Positions 17,878-25,942 of a DNA stretch of 64,000 nt are shown piece by piece. Source of the stretch: Streptomyces rubrogriseus. GTDB taxonomy: Bacteria > Actinomycetota > Actinomycetes > Streptomycetales > Streptomycetaceae. Location: NCBI RefSeq assembly GCF_027947575.1, contig NZ_CP116256.1, positions 2,294,001 through 2,358,000 on the forward strand. Direction: 5' to 3'. Position numbers and translations under genes: made by a program. Each line of letters opens with the position of its first letter. Within the stretch, counting starts at the first letter, position 1. Below the pieces are notes generated by a model that ran no database searches, was not told the DNA's origin, and saw nothing but the letters and a program-made list of their open reading frames with translations.

Positions 17878-19185
17878 ATGACCTCGAACGACGCCCCCCG
17901 CCCCGACCGCGGCCCGCGCCCCGGCCGCCGGCGTGCGCTGGGCAGGGGCCCGGAGACGCCGGCGGCCGCGTCGCTCCCCGAGGAGACGCCTTCCGGCGAC
18001 GGCGCACCCGGGACCGCCGGAGCGGCGCCCACGGAGCAGGACCTCCGGTCCGGACCGGCGCCCGCCGACCCCGGAGACCCGGCGCGGGTCCGGGAGACGG
18101 CGGTGCCGGACGCAGAGGAGTACGCCCCCGGAACGGAACCGGACCCCGCGGGCCCCGCCGTGCGCACGGAGGTGGAGCCGACGGACGCGGGAACGGCGAC
18201 GGAGACGTCGGCGGCGACCGGGCGCGTCCCGCTCGCACCCGGCGGACAGGCCGCCACGCCCGCCGGCCGGCGAGCACGGGCGGACGGCCCGCCCGACGCC
18301 GTTCCCGCCGTGGATCCGGCCCCCGTGCCGGAACAGGCCCCCCGGACCTCGGAGGAGTCCTCCGGCGAACCGGACGACGGTGTCTTCAAGGTGCGGCTCG
18401 CCAACTTCGAGGGGCCGTTCGACCTGCTCCTCCAGTTGATCTCCAAGCACAAGCTGGACGTCACCGAGGTCGCCCTGTCGAAGGTGACCGACGAGTTCAT
18501 GGCGCACATCCGGGCCATGGGGCCGGACTGGGACCTCGACCAGACCACCGAGTTCCTGGTGGTCGCGGCCACGCTGCTCGACCTCAAGGCGGCCCGGCTG
18601 CTCCCCGCCGCCGAGGTCGAGGACGAGGCCGACCTGGCCCTGCTGGAGGCCCGCGACCTGCTCTTCGCCCGCCTGCTCCAGTACCGCGCGTACAAGCAGA
18701 TCGCGGAGATCTTCAACGACCGGCTCGCGGCCGAGGCCCGCCGTTACCCCCGTACCGTCGGCCTGGAGCCCCACCACGCCGAGCTGCTGCCCGAGGTCGT
18801 CATCAGCATCGGCCCCGAGGGCTTCGCCAAGCTCGCCGTCAAGGCCATGCAGCCGAAGCCCAGGCCGCAGGTGTACGTCGAGCACATCCACGCGCCCCTG
18901 GTCAGCGTGCAGGAACAGGCCGGGATCGTCGTCGCCCGCCTGAAGGAGCTGGGCGAGGCCAGCTTCCGCGTACTGGTCCAGGACACCGAGGACACCCTGA
19001 CCGTCGTCGCCCGCTTCCTGGCCCTGCTGGAGCTGTACCGGGAGAAGGCCGTCGAGCTGGACCAGGAGACCGCGCTCGGCGACCTCCTGGTCCGCTGGAC
19101 GGGCGGCGACGGGGAGGCGCAGCCGTCGGTGACCGACGAGTTCGACCGGCCGCCCGAGGTGCCGAAGGAGGAGCGGAAGGCGTGA
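17878..19185 (+). CDS. scpA: Segregation and condensation protein A (kleisin)
   Basis: ScpA bridges SMC heads with ScpB in bacterial condensin. The protein is 435 residues. The kleisin core starts only near residue 169 with VFKVRLANFEGPFDLLLQLI and SKHKLDVTEVALSKVTDEF. It continues with TTEFLVVAATLLDLKAARLL and ends in the C-terminal winged-helix region (RFLALLELYREKAVELDQE). The first ~168 residues are disordered and rich in Pro, Ala, Glu and Arg. ATG 17878 fits the operon spacing (18 bases after the previous gene). The stop overlaps scpB. Confidence 0.93.
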   Translation: MTSNDAPRPDRGPRPGRRRALGRGPETPAAASLPEETPSGDGAPGTAGAAPTEQDLRSGPAPADPGDPARVRETAVPDAEEYAPGTEPDPAGPAVRTEVEPTDAGTATETSAATGRVPLAPGGQAATPAGRRARADGPPDAVPAVDPAPVPEQAPRTSEESSGEPDDGVFKVRLANFEGPFDLLLQLISKHKLDVTEVALSKVTDEFMAHIRAMGPDWDLDQTTEFLVVAATLLDLKAARLLPAAEVEDEADLALLEARDLLFARLLQYRAYKQIAEIFNDRLAAEARRYPRTVGLEPHHAELLPEVVISIGPEGFAKLAVKAMQPKPRPQVYVEHIHAPLVSVQEQAGIVVARLKELGEASFRVLVQDTEDTLTVVARFLALLELYREKAVELDQETALGDLLVRWTGGDGEAQPSVTDEFDRPPEVPKEERKA

Positions 19186-19853
19186 GTGAGCAGATCACGG
19201 AGGCCGAGCAGGCCGAGCAGGCCGAGGGCGGGCCGGACGGGGTCGCGGGCCTCGACCTCAAGCCCGCCCTGGAGGCCGTCCTCATGGTCGTCGACGAGCC
19301 CGCGACCGAGGAACGGCTGGCGAAGATACTGCAACGGCCCCGGCGGCGGATCGCGGACGCCCTGCGCGAGCTGGCCGACGAGTACGCCGTCCAGGGCCGC
19401 GGCTTCGAACTGCGGCTGATCGCGGGCGGCTGGCGCTTCTACAGCCGCCCCGAGTACGCCGCGGCCGTCGAGGGCTTCGTCCTGGACGGCCAGCACGCCC
19501 GGCTCACCCAGGCCGCCCTGGAGACCCTCGCCGTCGTCGCCTACCGCCAGCCGGTCAGCCGCGGCCGCGTCTCCGCGGTGCGCGGCGTGAACTGCGACGG
19601 CGTGATGCGCACCCTCCTGCAACGGGGTCTGGTCGAGGAGGCGGGCACGGAACCCGAAACAGGTGCGATCCTGTACGTGACGACGAACTACTTCCTGGAG
19701 CGGATGGGCCTGCGCGGCCTGGACGAGCTCCCCGAGCTCGCGCCCTTCCTCCCGGAGGCGGAGGCGATCGAGGCCGACACCCTGGAAGGGGTCCCGTCGT
19801 TCGACCCGGACGCCCCGGATTCCGGGGACGCAGACGACAAGACGGAATTTTGA
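19182..19853 (+). CDS. scpB: Segregation and condensation protein B
   Basis: This 223-residue ScpB has two winged-helix domains. KPALEAVLMVVDEPATEERL is the canonical beginning of the first. LTQAALETLAVVAYRQPVSR and the following GVNCDGVMRTLLQRGLVEEA mark the second. It forms the kite subunit dimer on ScpA. The GTG start overlaps the scpA stop (GTGA), and the stop overlaps the next ATG (TGATG), so scpA, scpB and the pseudouridine synthase are translationally coupled. The C-terminal ~30 residues are acidic. Confidence 0.93.
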   Translation: MSEQITEAEQAEQAEGGPDGVAGLDLKPALEAVLMVVDEPATEERLAKILQRPRRRIADALRELADEYAVQGRGFELRLIAGGWRFYSRPEYAAAVEGFVLDGQHARLTQAALETLAVVAYRQPVSRGRVSAVRGVNCDGVMRTLLQRGLVEEAGTEPETGAILYVTTNYFLERMGLRGLDELPELAPFLPEAEAIEADTLEGVPSFDPDAPDSGDADDKTEF

Positions 19854-20968
19854 TGCGAAGCAGCAGCGGCAGGAACAGCAGCGGAAACAACGGCGGGAGC
19901 CGTGGTGGCAACAGCGGCGGCCGCGGCGGGAGCAGCGGGGGCCGCGGCAACTACCGCGGCGCCGGCAACAACCGCGACGACAAGCAGGGCGGCCGTCCCA
20001 AGAAGCCGCGCCCGGAGGAGCGGCGCTACGACGTGGGCCCCGGCGCCACCCAGGACGGCCCCAAGTCGGGCCGCGGCCCCTCGGCCCGCGGCGGTGCCAA
20101 GGGCGGCCCGAAGCGGCCCCAGCAGCGCGGCCGCAGCGCGCCCGCCACGTCCCGCGAGTACGAGACGCGGGCCGAGGAGCGCAACCGGGAGCGCTACGCG
20201 GGCAAGAAGGACGTCAAGCTGCCCAAGACCTTCCCCGGCGCCGAGCAGGAGGGCGAGCGGCTGCAGAAGGTCCTCGCGCGCGCGGGCTACGGCTCCCGGC
20301 GCGCCTGCGAGGAGCTGATCGAGCAGGCCCGGGTCGAGATCAACGGCGAGATCGTCCTGGAGCAGGGTCGCCGCGTCGACCCGGAGAAGGACGAGGTCAA
20401 GGTCGACGGCCTGACCGTGGCCACGCAGTCGTACCAGTTCTTCTCGCTCAACAAGCCCGCCGGTGTCGTCTCCACCATGGAGGACCCGGAGGGCCGCCAG
20501 TGCCTCGGCGACTACGTCACCAACCGGGAGACCCGCCTCTTCCACGTGGGCCGGCTCGACACCGAGACCGAGGGCGTCATCCTGCTCACCAACCACGGCG
20601 AGCTGGCGCACCGCCTGACCCACCCCCGGTACGGCGTCAAGAAGACCTACCTCGCGCACATCGTGGGCCCGATCCCGCGCGACCTCGGCAAGCGCCTCAA
20701 GGACGGCATCCAGCTGGAGGACGGGTACGCGCGCGCGGACCACTTCCGGGTCGTCGAGCAGACCGGCAAGAACTACCTGGTCGAGGTCACCCTGCACGAG
20801 GGCCGCAAGCACATCGTCCGCCGGATGCTGGCGGAGGCGGGCTTCCCCGTCGACAAGCTGGTGCGCACCGCCTTCGGCCCGATCACCCTGGGCGACCAGA
20901 AGTCGGGCTGGCTGCGCCGCCTGTCCAACACGGAGGTCGGGATGCTGATGCAGGAGGTGGACCTCTAG
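19853..20968 (+). CDS. RsuA/RluB-type rRNA pseudouridine synthase with long basic tail
   Basis: The product is 371 residues. About 130 N-terminal residues are almost pure Gly, Arg, Ser and Asn, RNA-binding-like low complexity. An S4 domain (RLQKVLARAGYGSRRACEEL) follows. The synthase core has VGRLDTETEGVILLTNHGEL with the catalytic Asp in GRLD, and EGRKHIVRRMLAEAGFPVDK near the end. It isomerises a uridine in rRNA; 23S is more likely than 16S for this subgroup, but I cannot tell which position. The position after scpAB is conserved in actinobacteria. Confidence 0.9.
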   Translation: MRSSSGRNSSGNNGGSRGGNSGGRGGSSGGRGNYRGAGNNRDDKQGGRPKKPRPEERRYDVGPGATQDGPKSGRGPSARGGAKGGPKRPQQRGRSAPATSREYETRAEERNRERYAGKKDVKLPKTFPGAEQEGERLQKVLARAGYGSRRACEELIEQARVEINGEIVLEQGRRVDPEKDEVKVDGLTVATQSYQFFSLNKPAGVVSTMEDPEGRQCLGDYVTNRETRLFHVGRLDTETEGVILLTNHGELAHRLTHPRYGVKKTYLAHIVGPIPRDLGKRLKDGIQLEDGYARADHFRVVEQTGKNYLVEVTLHEGRKHIVRRMLAEAGFPVDKLVRTAFGPITLGDQKSGWLRRLSNTEVGMLMQEVDL

Positions 20969-21001
20969 ACCGCGATCCGGGCGAGGACGCCCGTACGAGG
21001 C

Positions 21002-21043
21002 TTGTGCCGACCGGCCGCCTCCTTTTATAGTCGCAGTGACTAT
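21002..21043 (+). promoter_or_regulatory. Promoter overlapped by NrtR-like palindromic operator
   Basis: TTGTGC (21002-21007) and TATAGT (21026-21031) are 18 bases apart. The -10 is embedded in ATAGTC-GCAGT-GACTAT (21027-21043), a perfect 6+6 inverted repeat with weaker outer pairing. The site lies 17 bases before the NUDIX regulator start. Binding would block the promoter, so autoregulation is the simple reading. Confidence 0.6.
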
Positions 21044-21060
21044 TAAGGGGGTGGCCGGTC

Positions 21061-21780
21061 GTGCACGGCTACGACAAACACGCTTTCGAGCCCTTCGCCG
21101 TCACCGTCGACCTCGCCGTCCTCACGCTGCGCGCGGGCGCGCTGCACGCGCTGCTCGTCGAGCGGGGACAGGAGCCGTACGCGGGCCGCTGGGCACTGCC
21201 CGGCGGCTTCCTGCTGCCCGCCGAGTCGGCGGAGGAGGCGGCCCGGCGCGAGCTGGCCGAGGAGACCGGCCTCGCGGACGTGACGGGGCTGCACCTGGAG
21301 CAGCTGCGGACCTACAGCGAACCCGGCCGCGACCCCCGCATGCGGGTCGTGTCCGTGGCCTTCGCCGCGCTGCTCCCGGACCCTCCCGAACCGCACGGCG
21401 GCGGTGACGCGGCCGAGGCCCGCTGGGTGCCGTACGACGAGGCCCGGGGCCTCGCCTTCGACCACGACCGGATCCTGGCCGACGCCCGGGACCGGGTCGG
21501 CGCCAAGCTGGAGTACACCTGCCTGGCCACCGCCTTCTGCCCGGCCGAGTTCACCCTCGGCGAGCTGCAACAGGTCTACGAGACGGTGTGGGGCACGGCC
21601 CTGGACCGGCCCAACTTCCGCCGCAAGGTCCTCGCCACCCCCGGCTTCGTCGAGCCCGTCCCCGGTGCCGCCCGCCTGACCGGAGGCCGCGGCAAACCCG
21701 CCGCCGTGTACCGCGCGGGACCGGCCACCACCCTGCACCCGCCGCTGCTGCGCACCCCTCGGGAAGGACGCCCCGCATGA
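21061..21780 (+). CDS. NUDIX domain regulator, NrtR-like
   Basis: This 239-residue protein has an N-terminal NUDIX domain (YAGRWALPGGFLLPAESAEE, then AARRELAEETGL). Its box is complete (G-x5-E-x7-RE-x2-EE-xG), so hydrolase activity is possible. The C-terminal winged helix is FTLGELQQVYETVWGTALDR then PNFRRKVLATPGFVE. That combination defines NrtR-type sensors, which bind ADP-ribose and repress NAD-related genes. A palindrome overlaps its own promoter. The downstream ADP-ribosylglycohydrolase, coupled through ATGA, would release ADP-ribose, the expected ligand. Confidence 0.85.
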   Translation: MHGYDKHAFEPFAVTVDLAVLTLRAGALHALLVERGQEPYAGRWALPGGFLLPAESAEEAARRELAEETGLADVTGLHLEQLRTYSEPGRDPRMRVVSVAFAALLPDPPEPHGGGDAAEARWVPYDEARGLAFDHDRILADARDRVGAKLEYTCLATAFCPAEFTLGELQQVYETVWGTALDRPNFRRKVLATPGFVEPVPGAARLTGGRGKPAAVYRAGPATTLHPPLLRTPREGRPA

Positions 21781-22799
21781 CCACCACCACCGGCACCAAG
21801 CGCGCCGCCACCGGAGCGCTCACCGGCCTCGCCCTCGGCGACGCGCTGGGCTTCCCCACCGAGTTCAACGACGTCCCGGCGATCCTCGCCAAGTGCGGGC
21901 CCTGGCGGGAGATGGCACTGCCCAGGCCCGCGATCGTCACCGACGACACCCAGATGACGCTGGCGCTGGGCAAGGGGCTGCGGACGGCCATGGACCGGGG
22001 GCTGCTCGGACCGAAGCGCATGGAACGGCCGGTGCGCGAGGAGTTCGTCGACTGGTACCAGTCGCCGGAGAACAACCGCGCGCCGGGCAACACCTGCCTC
22101 AAGGCGTGCAACCTCCTCAAGGCCCCGGACCGCCCCTGGCAGGACGCCAGCCAGATCCACTCCAAGGGCTGCGGCGCCAACATGCGCGTCGCACCGGTCG
22201 GGCTGGTCCCCGGCCTGAGCGACGAACAGCGCGCGGGCGCCGCGCAGTTGCAGTCCGCGCTCACCCACGGCCACCCCACCGCGCTCGCCGCCTCCGACCT
22301 CACCGCGCACGCCGTACGGCTGCTCGCCGAGGGCGCCGAACCGACCGGCCTGGTCGGGCTGCTGCGCTCGTACGCCTACGACAACCGCACCCGCTACCAC
22401 GAGCGCTGGCTCGGCGACCTGTGGAGCCGCGCCCAGGACCCGACGCCCGAGCACTTCATCGCGCGAGGCTGGGACGAGTGCCTGGCGATACTCGACCGGC
22501 TCCAGGAGGCGGTGCGCACCGTCTCGCCGGAGACCGACCCGTGCCTGGCCGTCGGCGAGGGCTGGGTCGCCGAGGAGGCCATGGCGGCCGGGCTGCTCTG
22601 CTTCCTGCTCTTCGTCGACGAGCCGCTCACCGCCCTGCGCCGCGGCGCCTGCACCTCCGGCGACTCCGACTCCATCGCCTGCCTCGCGGGCGCCTTCTCG
22701 GGCGCGCACCTGGGAGCCGACGCCTGGCCGGCCGCCTGGGCGGACCGCATCGAGTACCGGAGCGACCTGCTGTCCCTCGGAGCGCTCTGGGACGCTTGA
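21777..22799 (+). CDS. ADP-ribosylglycohydrolase (DraG/ARH family)
   Basis: The 340-residue protein begins GALTGLALGDALGFPTEF, the family's opening helix. Metal-binding DDTQMTLALGKGL follows, with the C-terminal GDSDSIACLAGAFSGAHLG supplying the second set of Mg ligands. The family removes ADP-ribose from proteins, nucleic acids or small molecules. ATG 21777 overlaps the stop of the NrtR-like gene and follows GGAAGGA. Operon position implies ADP-ribose turnover under the NUDIX regulator. Confidence 0.88.
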   Translation: MTTTTGTKRAATGALTGLALGDALGFPTEFNDVPAILAKCGPWREMALPRPAIVTDDTQMTLALGKGLRTAMDRGLLGPKRMERPVREEFVDWYQSPENNRAPGNTCLKACNLLKAPDRPWQDASQIHSKGCGANMRVAPVGLVPGLSDEQRAGAAQLQSALTHGHPTALAASDLTAHAVRLLAEGAEPTGLVGLLRSYAYDNRTRYHERWLGDLWSRAQDPTPEHFIARGWDECLAILDRLQEAVRTVSPETDPCLAVGEGWVAEEAMAAGLLCFLLFVDEPLTALRRGACTSGDSDSIACLAGAFSGAHLGADAWPAAWADRIEYRSDLLSLGALWDA

Positions 22800-22803
22800 G
22801 CCC

Positions 22804-23160
22804 ATGACCGACGCCGCCGGCCTGGTCGGGCTGCGCGAGCCGGAGGAGACCCGGTCGCGGATGCGGGACCGGGACGGCGTCGAGATGGACCTGGTCACGC
22901 ACGACCTGCGCAAGTTCGTACGCCTGACGCCGCACCGCAACGGATACGTCCTGGAGTGGCTGCTGTCGCCGCCGGTGGTCGTCGCCAAGGCCGAGCGGGA
23001 GTACGGGGGAGCCGGTGTCGACCACGTGCGCGTGTGGGCCGACGTGGAGCGGCTGCACGGCGTGCTGGACGAGGCGCAGGGCGCGTCAGTGCTCCCCGGG
23101 GCCCCGACCGCGTACGACGCCCTGCACGACTTCGTCGTACGGACCCGGCTGGAGCGCTGA
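22804..23160 (+). pseudogene. Truncated nucleotidyltransferase remnant
   Basis: This 118-residue frame starts five bases after the ADP-ribosylglycohydrolase stop. Segments such as LVTHDLRKFVRLTPHRNGYV and LEWLLSPPVVV, and the end AYDALHDFVVRTRLER, resemble internal and C-terminal parts of the ~260-residue DNA polymerase beta-like nucleotidyltransferases of Streptomyces. The GS...D-x-D catalytic segment is absent from the N-terminus. About 100 residues between LLSPPVVV and the C-terminal part also appear to be missing. The frame stays open, so it may still be translated. The comparison is from memory of the family. Confidence 0.5.
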
Positions 23161-23847
23161 GGCGCGGCGGGTGCGGACCAGGAAGGCCTCCACCCGGGGC
23201 CGGTCCGGCTCGTCGGGGAGGGGGCTGCGCCGGGCCGCCTCCTCGCCCTCCCGCGCCAGGCGGTTCATCCGCGCCTCCACCTCCCGCCAGGGCACCTCGC
23301 CGCGCTTCACGGCGAGCAGGGACTCCCGCGCCGCGCCGACGTCGATCGTCAGGACGCCCGTGCGCAGCAGGTCACGGGCGCCGGCCAGCAGCCGCAGCAG
23401 GTGCATCGCGTGCTTCCAGCGCGGGGCGCCGTGGGTGCGCACGTCGGCGTCGAGCTTGCGGCGCTGGCCGTGCGCGTAGCGGGTGAAGGTCTGGTGAACC
23501 CGGCGGGAGAGGAACGCCTCGCGCAGGGCGAGCAGTTCGCGGCCCGTGTCGTCCACCGACTCCACGAGCGGGGAGTACAGGCACTCCAGGATGTTCGGGT
23601 TCGCGCGCAGGGCCAGCTCGCAGAAGCGCTCCAGCTCCCAGCTGAACTGCTCCTCCCCGGGGCCCTCCACGTGCGTCGGCGGCTTCTCGAAGCGCCAGAA
23701 CAGGGCGGTCGGCGCGAGGAAGACGCCCCGCCGGTCCGTGTCGCTGTCCTCCGTCGCCAGGCCGAAGGCGCGCGAACCCATGACACAGGCGTAGACCGTG
23801 TGGTCGCGGACCAGCAACTCGTGGCTCTCGGGGACTTCGGGGCGCAT
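23086..23847 (-). CDS. Polymerase-beta-like nucleotidyltransferase (YcgL type)
   Basis: The 253-residue protein starts at ATG 23847. VMGSRAFGLATEDSDTDRRG contains the GS motif and D-x-D metal-binding pair of the nucleotidyltransferase superfamily. FEKPPTHVEGPGEEQFSWEL and ERFCELALRANPNILECLYS are typical of the YcgL-like branch. The family end is expected near FLVRTRRAS. Here about 20 further residues are read antisense to the convergent remnant before the stop, giving a 75-bp tail-to-tail overlap. The substrate of this branch is unknown; RNA or protein nucleotidylation is possible. Confidence 0.8.
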   Translation of the reverse strand: MRPEVPESHELLVRDHTVYACVMGSRAFGLATEDSDTDRRGVFLAPTALFWRFEKPPTHVEGPGEEQFSWELERFCELALRANPNILECLYSPLVESVDDTGRELLALREAFLSRRVHQTFTRYAHGQRRKLDADVRTHGAPRWKHAMHLLRLLAGARDLLRTGVLTIDVGAARESLLAVKRGEVPWREVEARMNRLAREGEEAARRSPLPDEPDRPRVEAFLVRTRRASALQPGPYDEVVQGVVRGRGPGEH

Positions 23848-23869
23848 GGCGGGAGCGTACGCGGGCCGC

Positions 23870-24268
23870 TCACGCCAGGCGGACCGAATTTCCCTTCACC
23901 GTGATCCGCTTCCCGGGCAGCGGCTCCGTGGCCGGACCCCGCACCACCGAGCCGTCGGCGACGGCGAACCTGCTGCCGTGGCAGGCGCAGTCGATGGTGC
24001 CGTCCCGCACGTCCGACACGATGCAGCCCTGATGGGTGCAGACCGCCGAGAACGCCTTGAACTCGCCCTGCCGCGGCTGGGTCACCACGATCTTCTCGTC
24101 GGTGAGGATCTTGCCGCCGGCGACCGGGACGTCGCCCGTCCGCGCCAGCTCCTGCCCCGGCGAGGCGCCCGAGGAGTCGCCGCCGCCCCCGCCGCAGCCC
24201 ACGCAGAGCGCGGCCGCGCCCGCGCCCGTGCAGAGGAGGACCGTGCGGCGGGCCGGGGTCTGGGTCAT
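23870..24268 (-). CDS. Rieske [2Fe-2S] lipoprotein
   Basis: This 132-residue exported protein has ARRTVLLCTGAGAAALCVGC as signal region, with a twin-arginine pair and a lipobox-like LCVGC; a glycine-rich linker follows. The Rieske domain has CTHQGC and CACHGSRF, giving two Cys and two His cluster ligands (C-x-H ... C-x2-H), and ends in the usual LPGKRITVKG strand. ATG 24268 was chosen because it gives a proper signal peptide. It could be a stand-alone periplasmic-side electron carrier. No partner oxidoreductase is adjacent. Confidence 0.88.
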   Translation of the reverse strand: MTQTPARRTVLLCTGAGAAALCVGCGGGGGDSSGASPGQELARTGDVPVAGGKILTDEKIVVTQPRQGEFKAFSAVCTHQGCIVSDVRDGTIDCACHGSRFAVADGSVVRGPATEPLPGKRITVKGNSVRLA

Positions 24269-24429
24269 GTCGCAACTCCGGGGGAGGGAGGTCGGGGCCG
24301 CCGCCAGCGTCTCAGGAGACGGGCGCCGCGGGCCGGTACGCGGCGGGCTGACTAGGCTGGACGGACCAAGAACCGGTACACACGTCGGCAACATCAGCAA
24401 CGTCGGCCACATCAGCAAGGAGCATCGCC

Positions 24430-24792
24430 GTGGCGGTACGAGCGGTCCGGGGCGCCGTCCAACTGGAGGGGGACGAGGCGGGGCACATGGGCGAGCAGGT
24501 CGCGGCCCTGCTGACCGCCCTCATGGAGCGCAACGGCCTGACGGCCGACGACCTGATCAGCCTGTGGTTCACCGCCACCCCCGACCTGCACAGCGACTTC
24601 CCGGCCGCCGCGGCCCGCGGTCTCGGCATCACCGACGTGCCGCTGATCTGCGCCCAGGAACTGGACGTCGAGGGCGCCATGCCCCGCGTCGTCCGGGTCC
24701 TCGCCCACATCGAGTCCGACCGGCCCCGCACCGGGATCGCCCACGTCTACCTCGGCGCCGCCGCGGCCCTGCGCAAGGACATCGCCCAGTGA
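24430..24792 (+). CDS. aroH: Chorismate mutase, AroH type
   Basis: This 120-residue monofunctional chorismate mutase converts chorismate to prephenate. MAVRAVRGAVQLEGDE, LISLWFTATPDLHSDFPAAA, ICAQELDVEGAMPRVVRVLA and the closing HVYLGAAAALRKDI match the trimeric Bacillus-type AroH, including the active-site Arg and Glu residues. GTG 24430 follows AAGGAG. The stop overlaps the tyrA start (GTGA), so the two successive tyrosine-pathway enzymes are coupled. Upstream are short direct repeats of ACATCAGCAA (24390-24420). Confidence 0.92.
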   Translation: MAVRAVRGAVQLEGDEAGHMGEQVAALLTALMERNGLTADDLISLWFTATPDLHSDFPAAAARGLGITDVPLICAQELDVEGAMPRVVRVLAHIESDRPRTGIAHVYLGAAAALRKDIAQ

Positions 24793-25874
24793 GAACCGCA
24801 CTCGTCATCGGCACCGGCCTCATCGGCACCTCCGCCGCCCTCGCCCTCACCGAACGCGGTGTCACCGTCCACCTCGCGGACCACGACCCCGAGCAGGCCC
24901 GCACCGCCGCCGCGCTCGGCGCCGGCACCGACGAGGCCCCGGACGGGCCGGTCGACCTCGCCGTCGTCGCCGCGCCGCCCGCCCTGGTGGCCGACGTGCT
25001 CGCCGACGCCATGGCCCGCGGCCTCGCCCGCGGCTACATCGACGTGGCCAGCGTCAAGGGCGGCCCCCGGCGGGAGCTGGAGGCGCGCGGGCTCGACCTC
25101 TCGGCGTACATCGGCACCCACCCCATGTCAGGGCGGGAGAAGTCCGGCCCGCTGGCCGCCACCGCCGACCTCTTCGAGGGCCGCCCCTGGGTGCTGACCC
25201 CCACCCGGGACACCGACACCGAGGTGCTGAACCTCGCCCTGGAGCTGGTCTCGCACTGCCGCGCGGTACCCGTCGTGATGGACGCCGACGCCCACGACCG
25301 CGCCGTGGCCCTCGTCTCCCACATGCCCCACCTGGTCTCCAGCATGGTCGCCGCGCGCCTGGAGCACGCCGAGGAGGCCGCCGTACGGCTGTGCGGGCAG
25401 GGCATCCGCGACGTGACCCGGATCGCCGCCTCCGACCCCCGGATGTGGATCGACATCCTCTCCGCCAACCCCGGGCCGGTCGCCGACCTGCTCACCGACG
25501 TCGCCGCCGACCTGGAGGAGACGGTACGGGCCCTGCGCGCCCTGCAGTCCACCGACGAGGACAAGCGCCGCGAGGGCGGCACCGGCATCGCCGAGGTGCT
25601 GCGGCGCGGCAACGCCGGACAGGTCCGGGTCCCCGGCAAGCACGGGTCGGCCCCCCGGTCCTACGAGACGGTGGCCGTCCTCATCGACGACCAGCCCGGT
25701 CAGCTGGCCCGCATCTTCGCGGACGCGGGACGGGCCGGGGTCAACGTGGAGGACGTACGGATCGAGCACGCGACCGGGCAGCAGGCGGGTCTGGTGCAGC
25801 TGATGGTGGAGCCGAAGGCCGCCGCCGTCCTCACGGCGGCCCTGAAGGAGCGGGGCTGGGCGATCAGGCAGTAG
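24789..25874 (+). CDS. tyrA: Prephenate dehydrogenase with C-terminal ACT domain
   Basis: The 361-residue enzyme oxidises prephenate to 4-hydroxyphenylpyruvate with NAD. Residues 5-14 (LVIGTGLIGT) form the Rossmann loop. GTHPMSGREKSGP at about 109-121 holds the substrate-binding His, and VSHMPHLVSSMVAARLE follows in the helical domain. The last ~70 residues (TVAVLIDDQPGQLARIFADA) are an ACT domain, expected to bind an amino acid such as tyrosine for feedback control. GTG 24789 overlaps the aroH stop. Confidence 0.93.
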   Translation: MRTALVIGTGLIGTSAALALTERGVTVHLADHDPEQARTAAALGAGTDEAPDGPVDLAVVAAPPALVADVLADAMARGLARGYIDVASVKGGPRRELEARGLDLSAYIGTHPMSGREKSGPLAATADLFEGRPWVLTPTRDTDTEVLNLALELVSHCRAVPVVMDADAHDRAVALVSHMPHLVSSMVAARLEHAEEAAVRLCGQGIRDVTRIAASDPRMWIDILSANPGPVADLLTDVAADLEETVRALRALQSTDEDKRREGGTGIAEVLRRGNAGQVRVPGKHGSAPRSYETVAVLIDDQPGQLARIFADAGRAGVNVEDVRIEHATGQQAGLVQLMVEPKAAAVLTAALKERGWAIRQ

Positions 25875-25942
25875 GCGCGGGCCCCTGGGGTCGTTCCCGG
25901 ATTCGTACGGCTGTCAGAGGGGTCCTGCGGGCCCGGTAACCT

